Translations under genes and position numbers: made by a program
Shown here: in pieces, positions 17,645 through 27,329 of the stretch
How the letters are laid out: each line of letters starts with the position of its first letter
Position numbering within the stretch: position 1 is the stretch's first letter
Assembly (NCBI GenBank): GCA_016195825.1
Contig: JACPYV010000207.1
Coordinates: 1 to 32,724 of the forward strand
Source: Burkholderiales bacterium
GTDB lineage: Bacteria; Pseudomonadota; Gammaproteobacteria; Burkholderiales; Burkholderiaceae_C
Reading direction: 5' to 3'
Length of the DNA: 32,724 bases
The notes under the pieces: generated by a model
Told to the model about the DNA's origin: nothing
Databases searched by the model: none
What the model saw: only the letters and a program-made list of their open reading frames with translations

Positions 17645-19611
17645 GCGCCTCCGACGACGACCTGCCCACGCAGATCCAGCCCCCACCCGCCGACAAGACG
17701 CAGCGCATCGAACCACCCGCCGCGAGCCGGGTGCCCGCCGCGCTGGGGGATGGCAACTCCCTGCCCATCGGCACGCGGCTGAACGAGTTCGAGCTGACCC
17801 GCATGCTGGGCGAGGGTGGCTTCGGCATCGTCTACCTGTCCTGGGACCACTCGCTGCAGCGCAAGGTCGCCCTGAAGGAGTACATGCCCTCGCAGTTGGC
17901 CTCGCGCGGCGTGGGGACCGACGTCAGCGTGAAGGCCGAGCGCTACCGCGACACCTTCGAGGCCGGCCTGAAGAGTTTCATCAACGAGGCGCGCCTGCTG
18001 GCCCAGTTCGACCACCCGGCGCTGGTCAAGGTCTACCGCTTCTGGGAGGCCAACGGCACGGCCTACATGGTCATGCCCTTCTACGAGGGCAGCACGCTCA
18101 AGGACACGCTGAAGGCCTTGCCCGGCCCGCCCGACGAGGCCTGGCTGCGCGGCCTGCTGATCCCGCTGGCCGAGGCGCTGAAGGTCATCCACTCGGAGCA
18201 CTGCTACCACCGCGACATCGCGCCGGACAACATCATCCTGCTGGGCTCGCACACCCGGCCGCTGCTGCTGGACTTCGGCGCCGCCCGCCGTGTCATCAGC
18301 GACATGACGCAGGCGCTGACCGTCATCCTCAAGCCCGGCTATGCGCCGCTGGAGCAGTACGCCGAAGTACCCCACATGAAGCAGGGGCCGTGGACCGACA
18401 TCTACGCGCTCTCGGCCGTCGTCTACTTCGCCATCACCGGGCGCACGCCCCCGCCCTCCGTGGGCCGCATGATGAGCGACACCTATGTGCCGCTGCGCCA
18501 ATCGGCGGCCGGGCGCTACAGCGACGGTTTCCTGCACGCCATCGACCGCGGCCTGGCGGTCAAGCCCGAGGAGCGGCCGCAGAGCGTGGCCCAGCTGATT
18601 GCGGAACTGGACCAGGCAGCGCCGGCAGCCGCGCCGGCGCTGCCCGAAGACTTCGGGCTGGACGACGACAAGACCATCATCCGGCCGGCCCGCGCCGGCG
18701 CGCAGATCCTGCCGCCGCAGCCCCCACCGTTCGCAGCACCACTGGCCCCAGCCATGACTGGGCCGTTGGCGCCCCCGGTCGCTTCGCCAGCCGTCGTCAA
18801 GGCCGGCGCCGCACCGGCGCCCACCGCCATGGCGGCACCTGCACGCGCCGCGTCCCGCACACCGCTTTTCGTCGGTGCCGGCGCGCTGGGGCTGGTGGCG
18901 CTGGGGGTGGTGGCCTACGTGTCGTTGACGCCAGCGCCCACCAAGCGCAGCACGCCCGAAGCCACGGCGCCCGTGGTCGCCGCCTTGCCGCCGGCGCCCG
19001 CGCCCGCACCCAGCACGGCGGATGCGACGCTCACGACGCCCCCACCTGCACTCTCACCCGCACCCGCACCCGCACCCGCGCCGGTGGCGGCCAGCATCGA
19101 CCCCGGTGCCGACTTCGAGCGCATCCTGGCCGGCCAGAGCGCCGGCTTCAAGGTCGATGCGGCCGCGAAGAAAACGCAGCTGCGCATCGGGCACGACCGC
19201 CTGACCTTCACGGTCCGCTCCGAACGCGACGGCTACTACCACGTGCTGGCGCTGGGCCCGGACGGGTCGCTGATCCAGCTGATGCCCAATGCCGTGCTGA
19301 CCCAGCACCGCATCAAGGCCGGCGAGACCATCACGCTGCCCGGCCCGGCCATGCCGCTCGACGTCAGCCCGCCGGCGGGTGCCGAGCAGTTGCTGATCGT
19401 GGTGTCCGCTACGCAGCGGGACCTGTCCGGGCTCAAGGTCGGTGTGGACAGCGGCCTGACCGAGCTGGCCGTCGGAGCCAAGGCCGCCGGCATGCTGGGC
19501 GAGCAGGCCGGCCGCCAGCCCGCCTACCTGGGCCGGCCCGTCTGCCCGGCGACCGGCAACTGCGCGCAGGACTACGGCGCGGCCAAGCTGGTCTTCGACA
19601 TCGTGCCCTGA
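17641..19611 (+). CDS. ppkA: Transmembrane Ser/Thr kinase, T6SS PpkA-like, with DUF4384-type C-terminus
   Basis: 656 residues. The kinase domain spans about 47-320 and is complete: Gly-loop LGEGGFG (56-62), Lys79 in VALKEYM, Glu116, HRDIAPDN (190-197), DFG (211-213) and APLEQY. The catalytic loop has Ala where many kinases have Lys, common in bacterial relatives. A Pro/Ala linker leads to one membrane helix (about 407-430), then another Pro/Ala spacer. The periplasmic C-terminal domain (about 485-600) contains LTFTVRSERDGYYHVLALG and resembles DUF4384. Pseudomonas PpkA carries a VWA domain there instead. It is expected to phosphorylate TagH in response to an envelope signal. The start overlaps the tagF stop (ATGA). 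It is the last plus-strand gene. Confidence 0.9.
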   Translation: MSASDDDLPTQIQPPPADKTQRIEPPAASRVPAALGDGNSLPIGTRLNEFELTRMLGEGGFGIVYLSWDHSLQRKVALKEYMPSQLASRGVGTDVSVKAERYRDTFEAGLKSFINEARLLAQFDHPALVKVYRFWEANGTAYMVMPFYEGSTLKDTLKALPGPPDEAWLRGLLIPLAEALKVIHSEHCYHRDIAPDNIILLGSHTRPLLLDFGAARRVISDMTQALTVILKPGYAPLEQYAEVPHMKQGPWTDIYALSAVVYFAITGRTPPPSVGRMMSDTYVPLRQSAAGRYSDGFLHAIDRGLAVKPEERPQSVAQLIAELDQAAPAAAPALPEDFGLDDDKTIIRPARAGAQILPPQPPPFAAPLAPAMTGPLAPPVASPAVVKAGAAPAPTAMAAPARAASRTPLFVGAGALGLVALGVVAYVSLTPAPTKRSTPEATAPVVAALPPAPAPAPSTADATLTTPPPALSPAPAPAPAPVAASIDPGADFERILAGQSAGFKVDAAAKKTQLRIGHDRLTFTVRSERDGYYHVLALGPDGSLIQLMPNAVLTQHRIKAGETITLPGPAMPLDVSPPAGAEQLLIVVSATQRDLSGLKVGVDSGLTELAVGAKAAGMLGEQAGRQPAYLGRPVCPATGNCAQDYGAAKLVFDIVP

Positions 19612-19637
19612 GCGCGGCTCGCGCCGGCTGCAGTCGC

Positions 19638-19662
19638 AAAAAAGCCCGCTCAAGGCGGGCTT
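19638..19662 (-). terminator. Intrinsic terminator of the alpha ribosomal operon
   Basis: On the minus strand an 8-base-pair stem (AAGCCCGC with GCGGGCTT) and a five-base loop is followed by a run of T, including six T from the stem end. It lies about 22 bases beyond the rplQ stop. The plus strand lacks a T-run here, so ppkA may be insulated only by this hairpin. Confidence 0.9.
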
Positions 19663-19684
19663 CGCAGATCAGCGCAGGCTGAGC

Positions 19685-20074
19685 TTATTCGACGGCTTCG
19701 CCGGCGGTTTCGCCTTCGGCGCGGTCCACCAGTTCGACAAAAGCCATGGGCGCGTTGTCGCCGACGCGGAAGCCCATCTTCAGGATGCGGGTGTAACCGC
19801 CCGGCCGGTTCGCGAAACGCGGGCCCAGTTCGTTGAAGAGCTTGGTGACGATGTCGCGATCGCGCAGGCGGTCGAAGGCCAGGCGGCGGTTCGCCAGCGT
19901 GGGAACCTTGGCGAGCGTGATGAGGGGTTCAACGACGCGGCGCAGTTCCTTGGCCTTGGGGACCGTGGTCTTGATGGCTTCGTGCTGCAGCAGCGAGTTG
20001 CACATGTTGCGCAGCATCGCTTGGCGATGGGCGCTGGTGCGGTTGAGTTTACGGAGGCCGTTACGGTGACGCAT
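19685..20074 (-). CDS. rplQ: 50S ribosomal protein L17
   Basis: 129 residues, usual bacterial length, beginning [17 protein letters not shown] as in the family; the segment [26 protein letters not shown] is diagnostic. It binds 23S rRNA near the exit tunnel. It is the last gene of the alpha operon, 97 bases after rpoA and just before the terminator. Confidence 0.98.
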   Translation of the reverse strand: MRHRNGLRKLNRTSAHRQAMLRNMCNSLLQHEAIKTTVPKAKELRRVVEPLITLAKVPTLANRRLAFDRLRDRDIVTKLFNELGPRFANRPGGYTRILKMGFRVGDNAPMAFVELVDRAEGETAGEAVE

Positions 20075-20102
20075 GGTGCTATTCCTTTCACTTCATTAAT
20101 GC

Positions 20103-20160
20103 CGCCAGCCGGATCAGGTACTGGCGGGTGCACCGGGTGGCGTTGGTCAACGCGCCACCC
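20103..20160 (-). other. Two hairpins in the rpoA-rplQ gap
   Basis: Read on the minus strand, GGGTGGCG pairs with CGCCACCC (20135-20160). A smaller stem, CGCCAG with CTGGCG (20103-20126), follows. No T-run comes after either. They may protect or process the mRNA between rpoA and rplQ. Confidence 0.35.
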
Positions 20161-20171
20161 ATTTCAAAAAA

Positions 20172-21161
20172 TTAACGCTTGTCGAGACCTTGGGGAGGCC
20201 AGTTCTCGAGACGTGCGCCCAAGGTCAGGCCGCGCGAAGCGAGGACTTCCTTGATTTCGTTGAGCGACTTGCGACCCAGGTTGGGGGTCTTCAGCAGCTC
20301 GGTCTCGGTGCGCTGGATCAGGTCGCCGATGTAGTAGATGTTTTCGGCCTTCAGGCAGTTGGCCGAACGCACGGTCAGTTCGAGCTCGTCGACCGGGCGC
20401 AGCAGGATCGGATCGAAGCTGCTGGAGCGCTGTGCCGGTGCATCGAAGGCGTCGACCAGGTCGGTACCTTGCAACTGGGCGAAGACGGCCAGTTGTTCGA
20501 CCAGGATCTTGGCCGAAGCACGGATCGCTTCCTCAGGCGAGATGGCGCCGTTGGTTTCGATTTCCATGACCAGCTTGTCCAGGTCGGTACGCTGCTCGAC
20601 GCGGGCGTTTTCGACGGCGTAGCTGACGCGCTTGACGGGCGAGAACGACGCGTCGAGGACGATGCGGCCAATGCTCTTGGTCGGCTCGTCGCCGAAACGG
20701 CGCATCGTGCCGGGCACATAGCCGCGACCCTTCTCAACCTTGATCTGCATGTCCAGCTTGCCGCCTTGCGACAGGTGGGCGATGACGTGCTCGGGGTTGA
20801 TGATCTCAACGTCGTGCGGGGTCTGGATGTCGGCCGCGGTGACGGGGCCTTCGCCTTCCTTGCGCAGGACCAGGGTCACTTCTTCACGGTTGTGCAGGCG
20901 GAAGACGACGCCCTTGAGGTTCAACATGATGTGAACCACGTCCTCTTGCACGCCGTCGATGGCCGAGTACTCGTGGAGCACGCCGGCAATCGTCACTTCC
21001 GTCGGCGCATAACCCACCATCGACGAGAGCAACACACGGCGCAGGGCGTTGCCCAGGGTGTGACCGTAGCCGCGTTCGAACGGCTCCAGGGTGACCTTGG
21101 CGCGATGACCGCCCAGGGGCTCCACGTTGATGGACTTGGGTTTGAGCAAGTTGGTTTGCAT
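20172..21161 (-). CDS. rpoA: DNA-directed RNA polymerase subunit alpha
   Basis: 329 residues. The N-terminal dimerisation domain (about 1-230) contains [17 protein letters not shown]; the C-terminal domain (about 245-329) contains [12 protein letters not shown], with Arg265 at the same number as the E. coli UP-element contact, and [13 protein letters not shown]. It assembles the polymerase core and contacts activators. Located 139 bases after rpsD, with a strong hairpin in that gap. Confidence 0.99.
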   Translation of the reverse strand: MQTNLLKPKSINVEPLGGHRAKVTLEPFERGYGHTLGNALRRVLLSSMVGYAPTEVTIAGVLHEYSAIDGVQEDVVHIMLNLKGVVFRLHNREEVTLVLRKEGEGPVTAADIQTPHDVEIINPEHVIAHLSQGGKLDMQIKVEKGRGYVPGTMRRFGDEPTKSIGRIVLDASFSPVKRVSYAVENARVEQRTDLDKLVMEIETNGAISPEEAIRASAKILVEQLAVFAQLQGTDLVDAFDAPAQRSSSFDPILLRPVDELELTVRSANCLKAENIYYIGDLIQRTETELLKTPNLGRKSLNEIKEVLASRGLTLGARLENWPPQGLDKR

Positions 21162-21258
21162 GAGGTCTTTCTTTCAATACCCTCGGTTCGTTACACCGAT
21201 AAGGCTGAGGACCAGCCGGGCAGAGCCTGCGAAGGGCTTTGACGCCCGGACGAGGAAA

Positions 21259-21290
21259 CGCCGACCGCGCCCGGGTGGGCGTGGTCGGCG
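21259..21290 (-). terminator. Strong hairpin between rpsD and rpoA, possible attenuator
   Basis: A 14-base-pair stem (21259-21272 with 21277-21290, one G-T pair) with a four-base loop begins about ten bases after the rpsD stop. On the minus strand TTTCCTCG follows, only a short T-run. Partial termination or mRNA end protection is plausible; full termination is unlikely without an rpoA promoter. Confidence 0.45.
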
Positions 21291-21300
21291 GGGGAAAACA

Positions 21301-21924
21301 TTAACGCGAGTACAACTCGACGATCAGCGATTCGTTGATCTCAGCGCCGAACTCGTCGCGGTCCGGAGCCTTCTTGAACACGCCTTCCAGCTTGGTGCCA
21401 TCGACGGCGACCCAGGCCGGCAGACCGATCGAGTCGGCCAGCTTGAACGACTCGGTGACGCGCAGCTGCTTCTTGGCCTTGTCGCGGACGGCGACGGTGT
21501 CACCAGCCTTGACCGAGTAGGAAGCGATGTTGACGACCTCGCCGTTCACCGTGACACCCTTGTGCGAAACCAGCTGACGGGCTTCTGCGCGGGTGGAGCC
21601 GAAGCCCATGCGGTAGACGACGTTGTCCAGGCGCGATTCCAGCAGTTGCAGCAGGTTCACGCCGGTCGAGCCCTTGCGGCGCTCGGCTTCGGCGAAGTAG
21701 CGGCGGAACTGACGCTCCAGCACGCCGTACATGCGCTTGACCTTCTGCTTTTCACGCAGTTGCAGGCCGAAGTCAGACGTGCGCTGACCCGACGTGCGGC
21801 CGTGCTGGCCAGGCTTGCTGTCGAACTTGACCTTGTCGCTGATGGCGCGGCGGGCGCTCTTCAGGTAGAGGTCGGTGCCTTCACGGCGGGAAAGTTTGCC
21901 CTTGGGGCCGAGGTAACGTGCCAC
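21301..21924 (-). CDS. rpsD: 30S ribosomal protein S4
   Basis: 207 residues from a GTG start with AAGGA eight bases upstream. The N-terminus reads [15 protein letters not shown] and lacks the zinc-binding cysteines of the other S4 type. The S4 RNA-binding domain is at about 98-160 ([20 protein letters not shown]). S4 nucleates 30S assembly and, in E. coli, represses its own operon by binding the leader mRNA. Here a 243-base leader lies directly before it. Confidence 0.98.
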   Translation of the reverse strand: MARYLGPKGKLSRREGTDLYLKSARRAISDKVKFDSKPGQHGRTSGQRTSDFGLQLREKQKVKRMYGVLERQFRRYFAEAERRKGSTGVNLLQLLESRLDNVVYRMGFGSTRAEARQLVSHKGVTVNGEVVNIASYSVKAGDTVAVRDKAKKQLRVTESFKLADSIGLPAWVAVDGTKLEGVFKKAPDRDEFGAEINESLIVELYSR

Positions 21925-22167
21925 TTTGCGTGTCCTTGTTCAATCTGACACAGGGTGCCGTCGCTTTCACGACGGATTCCTGCGCGAGTCCAGCCGGTGT
22001 TTTTATGGGCTTGGACGGTGGGCTTATGAGCCAGTCCCGAAATGGAGTCGGCTCAAGACTGAAGCCGGCGCGGCACATGTGTGCCCGCCGGCTCCGGGAA
22101 AACGCGCGATTATCGCACCGTCATCCGATTCTGCAATAGGCCTGTCATCAACTGGCGGGGAGCCAGT
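21925..22167 (-). promoter_or_regulatory. Structured leader of rpsD, candidate S4 autoregulatory region
   Basis: The region is long for a gap inside a ribosomal operon. On the minus strand a -10-like GATAAT (22109-22114) lies 16 bases after a weak -35 TTGCAG (22131-22136). Downstream is a long hairpin at 22063-22093 (8 + 6 base pairs with one bulged C and a two-base loop). A second hairpin lies at 21958-21975 (CCGTCG with CGACGG), near the start codon. No T-run follows the large hairpin. Regulation is inferred. Confidence 0.45.
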
Positions 22168-22572
22168 TCAGATGCGACGGCGCTTCTGCGGACGGCAGCC
22201 GTTGTGCGGCACAGGCGTCACATCAGAGATCGAGTTGATGCGGATGCCGAGCGCTGCCAGGGCACGCACCGACGACTCGCGACCCGGGCCAGGGCCCTTG
22301 ATCTTGACGTCGAGGTTCTTGATGCCTTGTTCTTGCGCTGCACGGCCAGCCACTTCAGCCGCCACCTGGGCTGCGAAAGGCGTCGACTTGCGCGAGCCCT
22401 TGAAGCCTTGACCACCCGACGAAGCCCAGGACAGGGCGCCGCCTTGACGGTCGGTGATGGTGATGATCGTGTTGTTGAACGAGGCGTGGACGTGCGCAAT
22501 GCCGTCGGCAACGTTCTTGCGGACCTTCTTGCGGACGCGCTGGGCAGCCGAATTATTGGGTGCTTTTGCCAT
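22168..22572 (-). CDS. rpsK: 30S ribosomal protein S11
   Basis: 134 residues. Diagnostic segments are [21 protein letters not shown] and [18 protein letters not shown], with the basic C-terminus [11 protein letters not shown]. It forms part of the 30S platform contacting mRNA in the E site. The gap to rpsM is 29 bases, so co-transcribed. Confidence 0.98.
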   Translation of the reverse strand: MAKAPNNSAAQRVRKKVRKNVADGIAHVHASFNNTIITITDRQGGALSWASSGGQGFKGSRKSTPFAAQVAAEVAGRAAQEQGIKNLDVKIKGPGPGRESSVRALAALGIRINSISDVTPVPHNGCRPQKRRRI

Positions 22573-22601
22573 ATTGACCTTCTTTCAGTTCGGTGCAGCG
22601 A

Positions 22602-22967
22602 TCACTTCTTGCCGGTCGCCTCCGACTTGCGCGGACCCTTGCGGGTACGGGCATTCGTACGGGTACGCTGACCACGCATCGGCAGGCCACGGCGGTGACG
22701 GAAGCCGCGGTAGCAGCCGAGGTCCATCAGGCGCTTGATGTTGATGGACATCTCACGGCGCAGATCGCCCTCGATGGTCATCTGATTGACGACATCACGG
22801 ATCTTTTCGAGATCGCCGTCGGTCAGATCCTTGACCTTCTTGTCGAACGGAATGCCGCAGGTGGTGCAGATCTTCTGGGCGGTCGTACGGCCAATGCCGT
22901 AGATCGAGGTCAGACCGATCTCAGTGTGCTTTTGCGGCGGAATGTTGATACCAGCAATACGTGCCAT
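22602..22967 (-). CDS. rpsM: 30S ribosomal protein S13
   Basis: 121 residues starting [14 protein letters not shown]. The helix-hairpin motif [12 protein letters not shown], the [19 protein letters not shown] segment and the basic tail [11 protein letters not shown] are typical. It sits in the 30S head and contacts P-site tRNA and the 50S subunit. First gene of the classical alpha operon, 34 bases after rpmJ. Confidence 0.98.
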   Translation of the reverse strand: MARIAGINIPPQKHTEIGLTSIYGIGRTTAQKICTTCGIPFDKKVKDLTDGDLEKIRDVVNQMTIEGDLRREMSINIKRLMDLGCYRGFRHRRGLPMRGQRTRTNARTRKGPRKSEATGKK

Positions 22968-23001
22968 GGTTGTCCTCTAGTCCTGTCGTGCGAGCTGGGG
23001 C

Positions 23002-23115
23002 TCAGCCCTGGCGCTGCTTGTGGCGCGGGTCGGTGCAGATCACACGCACCACGCCCTTGCGGCGGATGATCTTGCAATTGCGGCACATCTGCTTCACGGA
23101 TGCCGAAACTTTCAT
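23002..23115 (-). CDS. rpmJ: 50S ribosomal protein L36
   Basis: 37 residues, [17 protein letters not shown] to RHKQRQG. The zinc ribbon is intact (Cys-x2-Cys, later Cys and His), so this is the zinc-binding form of L36. It lies between infA and rpsM, the usual place in betaproteobacteria, 58 bases after infA. It was read directly from the sequence because it is very short. Confidence 0.96.
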   Translation of the reverse strand: MKVSASVKQMCRNCKIIRRKGVVRVICTDPRHKQRQG

Positions 23116-23173
23116 GGTCTGCTCCTTGGCCTAACTTCTTTTGCGCTCACACGCGTCCGGGGGTTCAAACAGC

Positions 23174-23392
23174 TCACTTCGCCCGGAACACGATGCGAGC
23201 ACGACTCAAATCGTAGGGTGTCAATTCCACAGTCACTTTATCGCCGGGGAGGATACGGATGTAGTGCATCCGCATCTTGCCGGAGATGTGCCCGAGGACG
23301 ACATGCCCGTTTTCTAACTTCACACGAAACGTTGCGTTGGGGAGGTTCTCTTGAATCTCACCCTGCATCTGAATGACGTCGTCTTTCGCCAT
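23174..23392 (-). CDS. infA: Translation initiation factor IF-1
   Basis: 72 residues, full length, with a single S1/OB fold: [32 protein letters not shown] and [12 protein letters not shown]. It binds the ribosomal A site with IF-2 and IF-3 during initiation. Its position between secY and rpmJ is a betaproteobacterial arrangement; E. coli has infA elsewhere. Confidence 0.98.
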   Translation of the reverse strand: MAKDDVIQMQGEIQENLPNATFRVKLENGHVVLGHISGKMRMHYIRILPGDKVTVELTPYDLSRARIVFRAK

Positions 23393-23444
23393 GCCAACGT
23401 GTCGCGTGGGTTAAATCAAATCTTTCCTTAGAACAGCCTGGCCC

Positions 23445-24755
23445 TCAACTGGGCTTGAAGCTGGCCTTCTTCAACAGTGATTCGTACTGCTGACTCATGA
23501 TGTAGCTCTGCACCTGGGCCCAGAAGTCCATCGTGACGACGACGATGATCAACAGGGAGGTGCCACCGAAGTAGAACGGGACGTTGTAATTCAGCGTCAG
23601 GAACTCGGGCAGCAGGCAGACCAGCGTGATGTAGATCGCGCCAGCCAGCGTCAGCCGAGACAGGATCTTGTCGATGTGCTTGGCAGTCTGCTCACCCGGA
23701 CGAATACCCGGGATGAACGCGCCACTCTTCTTCAGGTTGTCTGCAGTCTCACGGCTGTTGAACACCAGCGCCGTGTAGAAGAAGCAGAAGAAGATGATGG
23801 CAGCCGCGTACAGCAACACATAAATCGGCTGGCCCGGGCTGATCATGCCAGCCAGATCCTTCAACCAGCGCAGGCCGTCACCCGTCGCAAACCAGCTCAC
23901 CACCGTGGTCGGCAGCAGGATGATGGACGACGCGAAGATCGGCGGGATCACGCCCGACATGTTCAGCTTCAGTGGCAGGTGCGACGACTGGCCACCGTAG
24001 ACCTTGTTGCCGACTTGACGCTTGGCGTAGTTCACCAGGATCTTGCGCTGACCACGCTCGACGAACACAACAGCGAACGTCACCAACACGACCAGCGAGA
24101 TCACCACCAGTGCAGAGCCGTAACCCATCGCACCGGTACGCACCAGCTCGAACAGGCCACCGATCGCACCCGGCAGACCCGCAGCGATACCGCCGAAGAT
24201 CAGGATGGAGATGCCATTGCCCAGACCCCGCTCGGTGATCTGCTCACCCAGCCACATCAGGAACATCGTGCCGGCCACCAGGCTGGACACCGCGGTGAGG
24301 CGGAAACCGAAGCCCGGGTTCAGCACCAGACCGGCAGAACCTTCCAGTGCCAGGGCGATCGACAGGCTCTGGAACAGCGCCAGGCCCAGCGTGCCGTAGC
24401 GGGTGTACTGCGTGATCTTGCGGCGGCCTGCCTCGCCTTCCTTCTTCAGCTGCTCCAGCGTCGGAACGACGTAGGTCATCAGCTGAATGACGATGGAAGC
24501 CGAGATGTACGGCGTGATGCCCAACGCGAACACGGTGAAGCGCGACAGCGCACCGCCCGAGAACATGTTGAACAGGCTCAGGATGCCACCGGCCTGACCC
24601 TTGAAGAATTGGGCGAGCTGGTTCGGGTCGATACCGGGCACGGGGATATGCGCCCCGATGCGGTACACGACCAGAGCCAGCAGCAAGAACACAAGCCGAC
24701 GACGCAGGTCGCCGAACTTGCCGCTCTTGGCCAGCTGATTCGCGTTGGTAGCCAC
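23445..24755 (-). CDS. secY: Protein translocase subunit SecY
   Basis: 436 residues with ten hydrophobic segments. Landmarks are [15 protein letters not shown] after the first helix, the plug region [19 protein letters not shown], the cytoplasmic-loop segment [11 protein letters not shown], and [12 protein letters not shown]. It forms the SecYEG channel that exports and inserts proteins at the inner membrane. It lies 28 bases after rplO at the end of the spc block, 52 bases before infA. Confidence 0.98.
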   Translation of the reverse strand: MATNANQLAKSGKFGDLRRRLVFLLLALVVYRIGAHIPVPGIDPNQLAQFFKGQAGGILSLFNMFSGGALSRFTVFALGITPYISASIVIQLMTYVVPTLEQLKKEGEAGRRKITQYTRYGTLGLALFQSLSIALALEGSAGLVLNPGFGFRLTAVSSLVAGTMFLMWLGEQITERGLGNGISILIFGGIAAGLPGAIGGLFELVRTGAMGYGSALVVISLVVLVTFAVVFVERGQRKILVNYAKRQVGNKVYGGQSSHLPLKLNMSGVIPPIFASSIILLPTTVVSWFATGDGLRWLKDLAGMISPGQPIYVLLYAAAIIFFCFFYTALVFNSRETADNLKKSGAFIPGIRPGEQTAKHIDKILSRLTLAGAIYITLVCLLPEFLTLNYNVPFYFGGTSLLIIVVVTMDFWAQVQSYIMSQQYESLLKKASFKPS

Positions 24756-24783
24756 GCTGAGTCAGTTCCTTATGGACTGTGGT

Positions 24784-25215
24784 TTAAGCGACCGAGCCGC
24801 CAGCCGCCTCGATGGCCGCCTTGGCGCCCTTCGTGGCGTTCACGCCCTTCAGCGTGATCTTGCGTTCGATGGCACCAGCCAGGATGACCTTGACCGACTT
24901 GGCCAATTGGGGCACCAGGCCGACAGCCTTCAGCGTCGACACGTCGATTTCTTCGCCGGCCAGACCTTGCAGGTCCGACAGCGTGATCTCGGCGTTGTAC
25001 TTCAGCGTCAGCGACTTGAAGCCACGCTTGGGCAGGCGACGCTGCAGCGGCATCTGGCCGCCTTCGAAGCCGACCTTGTGGTAGCCACCAGCGCGGGACT
25101 TTTGACCCTTGTGGCCACGACCTGCGGTCTTGCCCAGGCCCGAGCCGATGCCGCGGCCGACACGGCGCTTGGCATGCTTGGAGCCCTCTGCGGGCTTGAT
25201 CGTGTTGAGTTCCAT
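24784..25215 (-). CDS. rplO: 50S ribosomal protein L15
   Basis: 143 residues. The Gly/Lys-rich N-terminus ([23 protein letters not shown]) and [18 protein letters not shown] are diagnostic. It binds 23S rRNA as a late assembly protein of the 50S. It sits between rpmD and secY, 26 bases from rpmD. Confidence 0.98.
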   Translation of the reverse strand: MELNTIKPAEGSKHAKRRVGRGIGSGLGKTAGRGHKGQKSRAGGYHKVGFEGGQMPLQRRLPKRGFKSLTLKYNAEITLSDLQGLAGEEIDVSTLKAVGLVPQLAKSVKVILAGAIERKITLKGVNATKGAKAAIEAAGGSVA

Positions 25216-25241
25216 CGTCTTGTCCTCAGTGTGCTCGGCGC

Positions 25242-25424
25242 TTACAGCACCTGCACCAGATAGGCGATCTTGTTGATCATGCCGCGCACGGCGGGCGTGT
25301 CTTCCAGGGTGCTTTGGCTGTTCAGCCGACGCAGACCCAGGCCGACCACGGTGGCACGGTGCGAGGCGCGGCAGCCGATGGGGCTACGCACCAGCTTGAC
25401 CGTCACGGTTTTCTTGTCAGACAT
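25242..25424 (-). CDS. rpmD: 50S ribosomal protein L30
   Basis: 60 residues, complete, with the L30 core [25 protein letters not shown] split between a beta strand and helix and a C-terminal [11 protein letters not shown] strand. It lies 20 bases after rpsE in standard spc order. Confidence 0.97.
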   Translation of the reverse strand: MSDKKTVTVKLVRSPIGCRASHRATVVGLGLRRLNSQSTLEDTPAVRGMINKIAYLVQVL

Positions 25425-25444
25425 GTTGTGCTCCGCTGAGGCGA

Positions 25445-25963
25445 TCAGTTGAAGATTTCTTCAACCGTCTTGCCGCGCTTGGCTGCGACAGAGGCCGGCG
25501 TCGTCGAACGCTTCAGAGCGTCCAGCGTGGCGCGGACCATGTTGTACGGGTTGGTCGAACCGTGGCTCTTGGTCACGATGTCGGTCACGCCCATCACTTC
25601 GAAGACGGCGCGCATCGGGCCGCCGGCGATGACGCCGGTACCGGCAGGTGCCGGAGCCATGATGACGTGCGCTGCACCGTGCTCGCCCACCACGTTGTGG
25701 TGGATGGTGCCGTTCTTCAGGCTGACCTTGACCATGTTGCGGCGAGCCGACTCCATGGCCTTCTGCACGGCGACCGGCACTTCCTTGGCCTTGCCCTTGC
25801 CCATGCCGATGCGGCCATCGCCATCACCGACCACGGTCAGAGCTGCGAACGACAGCGTACGGCCGCCCTTCACCACCTTGGTCACGCGGTTCACCGCGAT
25901 CATCTTTTCCTTCAGGCCGTCGTCATTGCCTTCGGTCTGCGCGCGGGGTTGAAACTTTGCCAT
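25445..25963 (-). CDS. rpsE: 30S ribosomal protein S5
   Basis: 172 residues. The double-stranded-RNA-binding N-terminal domain has [21 protein letters not shown] (about 20-40) and [18 protein letters not shown]. The C-terminal domain has [19 protein letters not shown]. It helps decoding accuracy and mRNA unwinding at the 30S entry. The gap to rplR is 18 bases. Confidence 0.98.
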   Translation of the reverse strand: MAKFQPRAQTEGNDDGLKEKMIAVNRVTKVVKGGRTLSFAALTVVGDGDGRIGMGKGKAKEVPVAVQKAMESARRNMVKVSLKNGTIHHNVVGEHGAAHVIMAPAPAGTGVIAGGPMRAVFEVMGVTDIVTKSHGSTNPYNMVRATLDALKRSTTPASVAAKRGKTVEEIFN

Positions 25964-25981
25964 TTCTTATTCCTTGATGCG

Positions 25982-26347
25982 TCAGAACTGCAGGCCAGCT
26001 TCGCGAGCGGCCTCGGCCAGTGCCTTGACACGACCGTGGTAGGCGAAACCCGAGCGGTCGAAAGCGACCTTCTCGACGCCAGCAGCCTTGGCCTTCTCGG
26101 CGATCAGCTTGCCCACCAGAGTTGCAGCGGCGACGTTGCCACCCTTGCCCTCGGCGCCGAGCTGCTCGCGCACCGACTTCTCGGCGGTGGAGGCAGCGAC
26201 CAGCACCTTGTCGCCGTCTTCCGAGACGACTTGGGCGTAGATGTGCAGGTTGGAGCGGAACACCGTCAGACGGGCCACGCGCTGGATCGCAATGCGAGCG
26301 CGGGTCTGGCGCGAACGACGCAGGCGTTGTTCTTTCTTGGTCATCAT
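25982..26347 (-). CDS. rplR: 50S ribosomal protein L18
   Basis: 121 residues. A basic N-terminus ([16 protein letters not shown]) precedes [15 protein letters not shown] and the end segment [26 protein letters not shown], all typical. It binds 5S rRNA in the central protuberance. Two adjacent ATG codons begin the frame, so the start could be one codon later. It is 11 bases after rplF. Confidence 0.97.
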   Translation of the reverse strand: MMTKKEQRLRRSRQTRARIAIQRVARLTVFRSNLHIYAQVVSEDGDKVLVAASTAEKSVREQLGAEGKGGNVAAATLVGKLIAEKAKAAGVEKVAFDRSGFAYHGRVKALAEAAREAGLQF

Positions 26348-26358
26348 GGCGCTGCTCC

Positions 26359-26892
26359 TTACTTCTTCTTGGTCTCTTTGAGGGAGACCTTCTCATCCGA
26401 GTAACGGATGCCCTTGCCCTTGTAGGGCTCGGGCGGACGGAAGGCACGCACCTCGGCGGCGATCTGGCCGACAACCTGACGGTCAGCGCCCTTGATGATG
26501 ATCTCGGTCTGCGTCGGGCACTCGACCTTGATGCCGGCCGGCATGTCCTTCACCACAGGGTGAGAGAAACCGATCTGCAGGTTGAGCTTCTGACCCTGGG
26601 CCTGGGCGCGGAAACCCACGCCGACCAGGTTCAGCTTCTTCTCGAAACCCTTGCTGACGCCGTTGACCATGTTGGCCACCAGGGCACGCATCGTGCCGCT
26701 CATCGCGTCGGCTTCAGCCGATTCGTTGGCGGGCACAAAGCTCAGCTTGCCGGCGTCGTTCTTGACGCTGACCAGCTTGTTGGCCGGACGCACCAGCGTG
26801 CCGAGCGAACCCTTGACGCTGATGGCATCAGCGGACACGGTCACATCCACGCCTTGCGGGACGTTGACCGGCATTTTTCCTACGCGGGACAT
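26359..26892 (-). CDS. rplF: 50S ribosomal protein L6
   Basis: 177 residues, usual length, with two homologous folds. [15 protein letters not shown] begins the protein, and the C-terminal signature [17 protein letters not shown] is present. It lies near the factor-binding site of the 50S. The gap to rpsH is 18 bases. Confidence 0.98.
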   Translation of the reverse strand: MSRVGKMPVNVPQGVDVTVSADAISVKGSLGTLVRPANKLVSVKNDAGKLSFVPANESAEADAMSGTMRALVANMVNGVSKGFEKKLNLVGVGFRAQAQGQKLNLQIGFSHPVVKDMPAGIKVECPTQTEIIIKGADRQVVGQIAAEVRAFRPPEPYKGKGIRYSDEKVSLKETKKK

Positions 26893-26910
26893 TGTTCGTC
26901 TCTCCTTCGC

Positions 26911-27306
26911 TTAGGCGACGTAGCAGAGCACTTCACCGCCGATACCGGCAGCGCGCGCCTTGCGGTCGGTCATGACGCCTTGCGGGGTCGTGACGATCGC
27001 CACACCCAGGCCATTCATGACCTGGGGAATGTCGTGGCGGCCCTTGTAGATGCGCAGGCCGGGACGGCTCACGCGTTCGATGCGCTCGATGACCGGACGG
27101 CCAGCGTAGTACTTCAGCGAAATTTCCAGCTCGGGACGAGCGGCTTCGCCGCGGACTGCGAATTCGTCGATGTAGCCTTCGTCCTTCAGGACTTTGGCGA
27201 TCGCGACCTTCAGCTTGGACGACGGCATGACGACACTGGGCTTCTCAACGATTTGGGCGTTGCGAATCCGGGTCAGCATATCGGCGATGGGATCACTCAT
27301 GCTCAT
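26911..27306 (-). CDS. rpsH: 30S ribosomal protein S8
   Basis: 131 residues beginning [22 protein letters not shown] lies nine bases before this ATG, which supports it over the ATG two codons later. The C-terminal motif [18 protein letters not shown] is diagnostic. It binds 16S rRNA helix 21; in E. coli it also represses the spc operon. Confidence 0.98.
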   Translation of the reverse strand: MSMSDPIADMLTRIRNAQIVEKPSVVMPSSKLKVAIAKVLKDEGYIDEFAVRGEAARPELEISLKYYAGRPVIERIERVSRPGLRIYKGRHDIPQVMNGLGVAIVTTPQGVMTDRKARAAGIGGEVLCYVA

Positions 27307-27329
27307 TTGCGATTTCTCCTATCGGCCGA

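Noticed and set aside
1..19611. Horizontal transfer of the left region because it is more GC-rich than the ribosomal genes
   Set aside because: The lower GC of ribosomal genes is expected from their codon adaptation; no integrase, tRNA, IS element or flanking repeat is visible.
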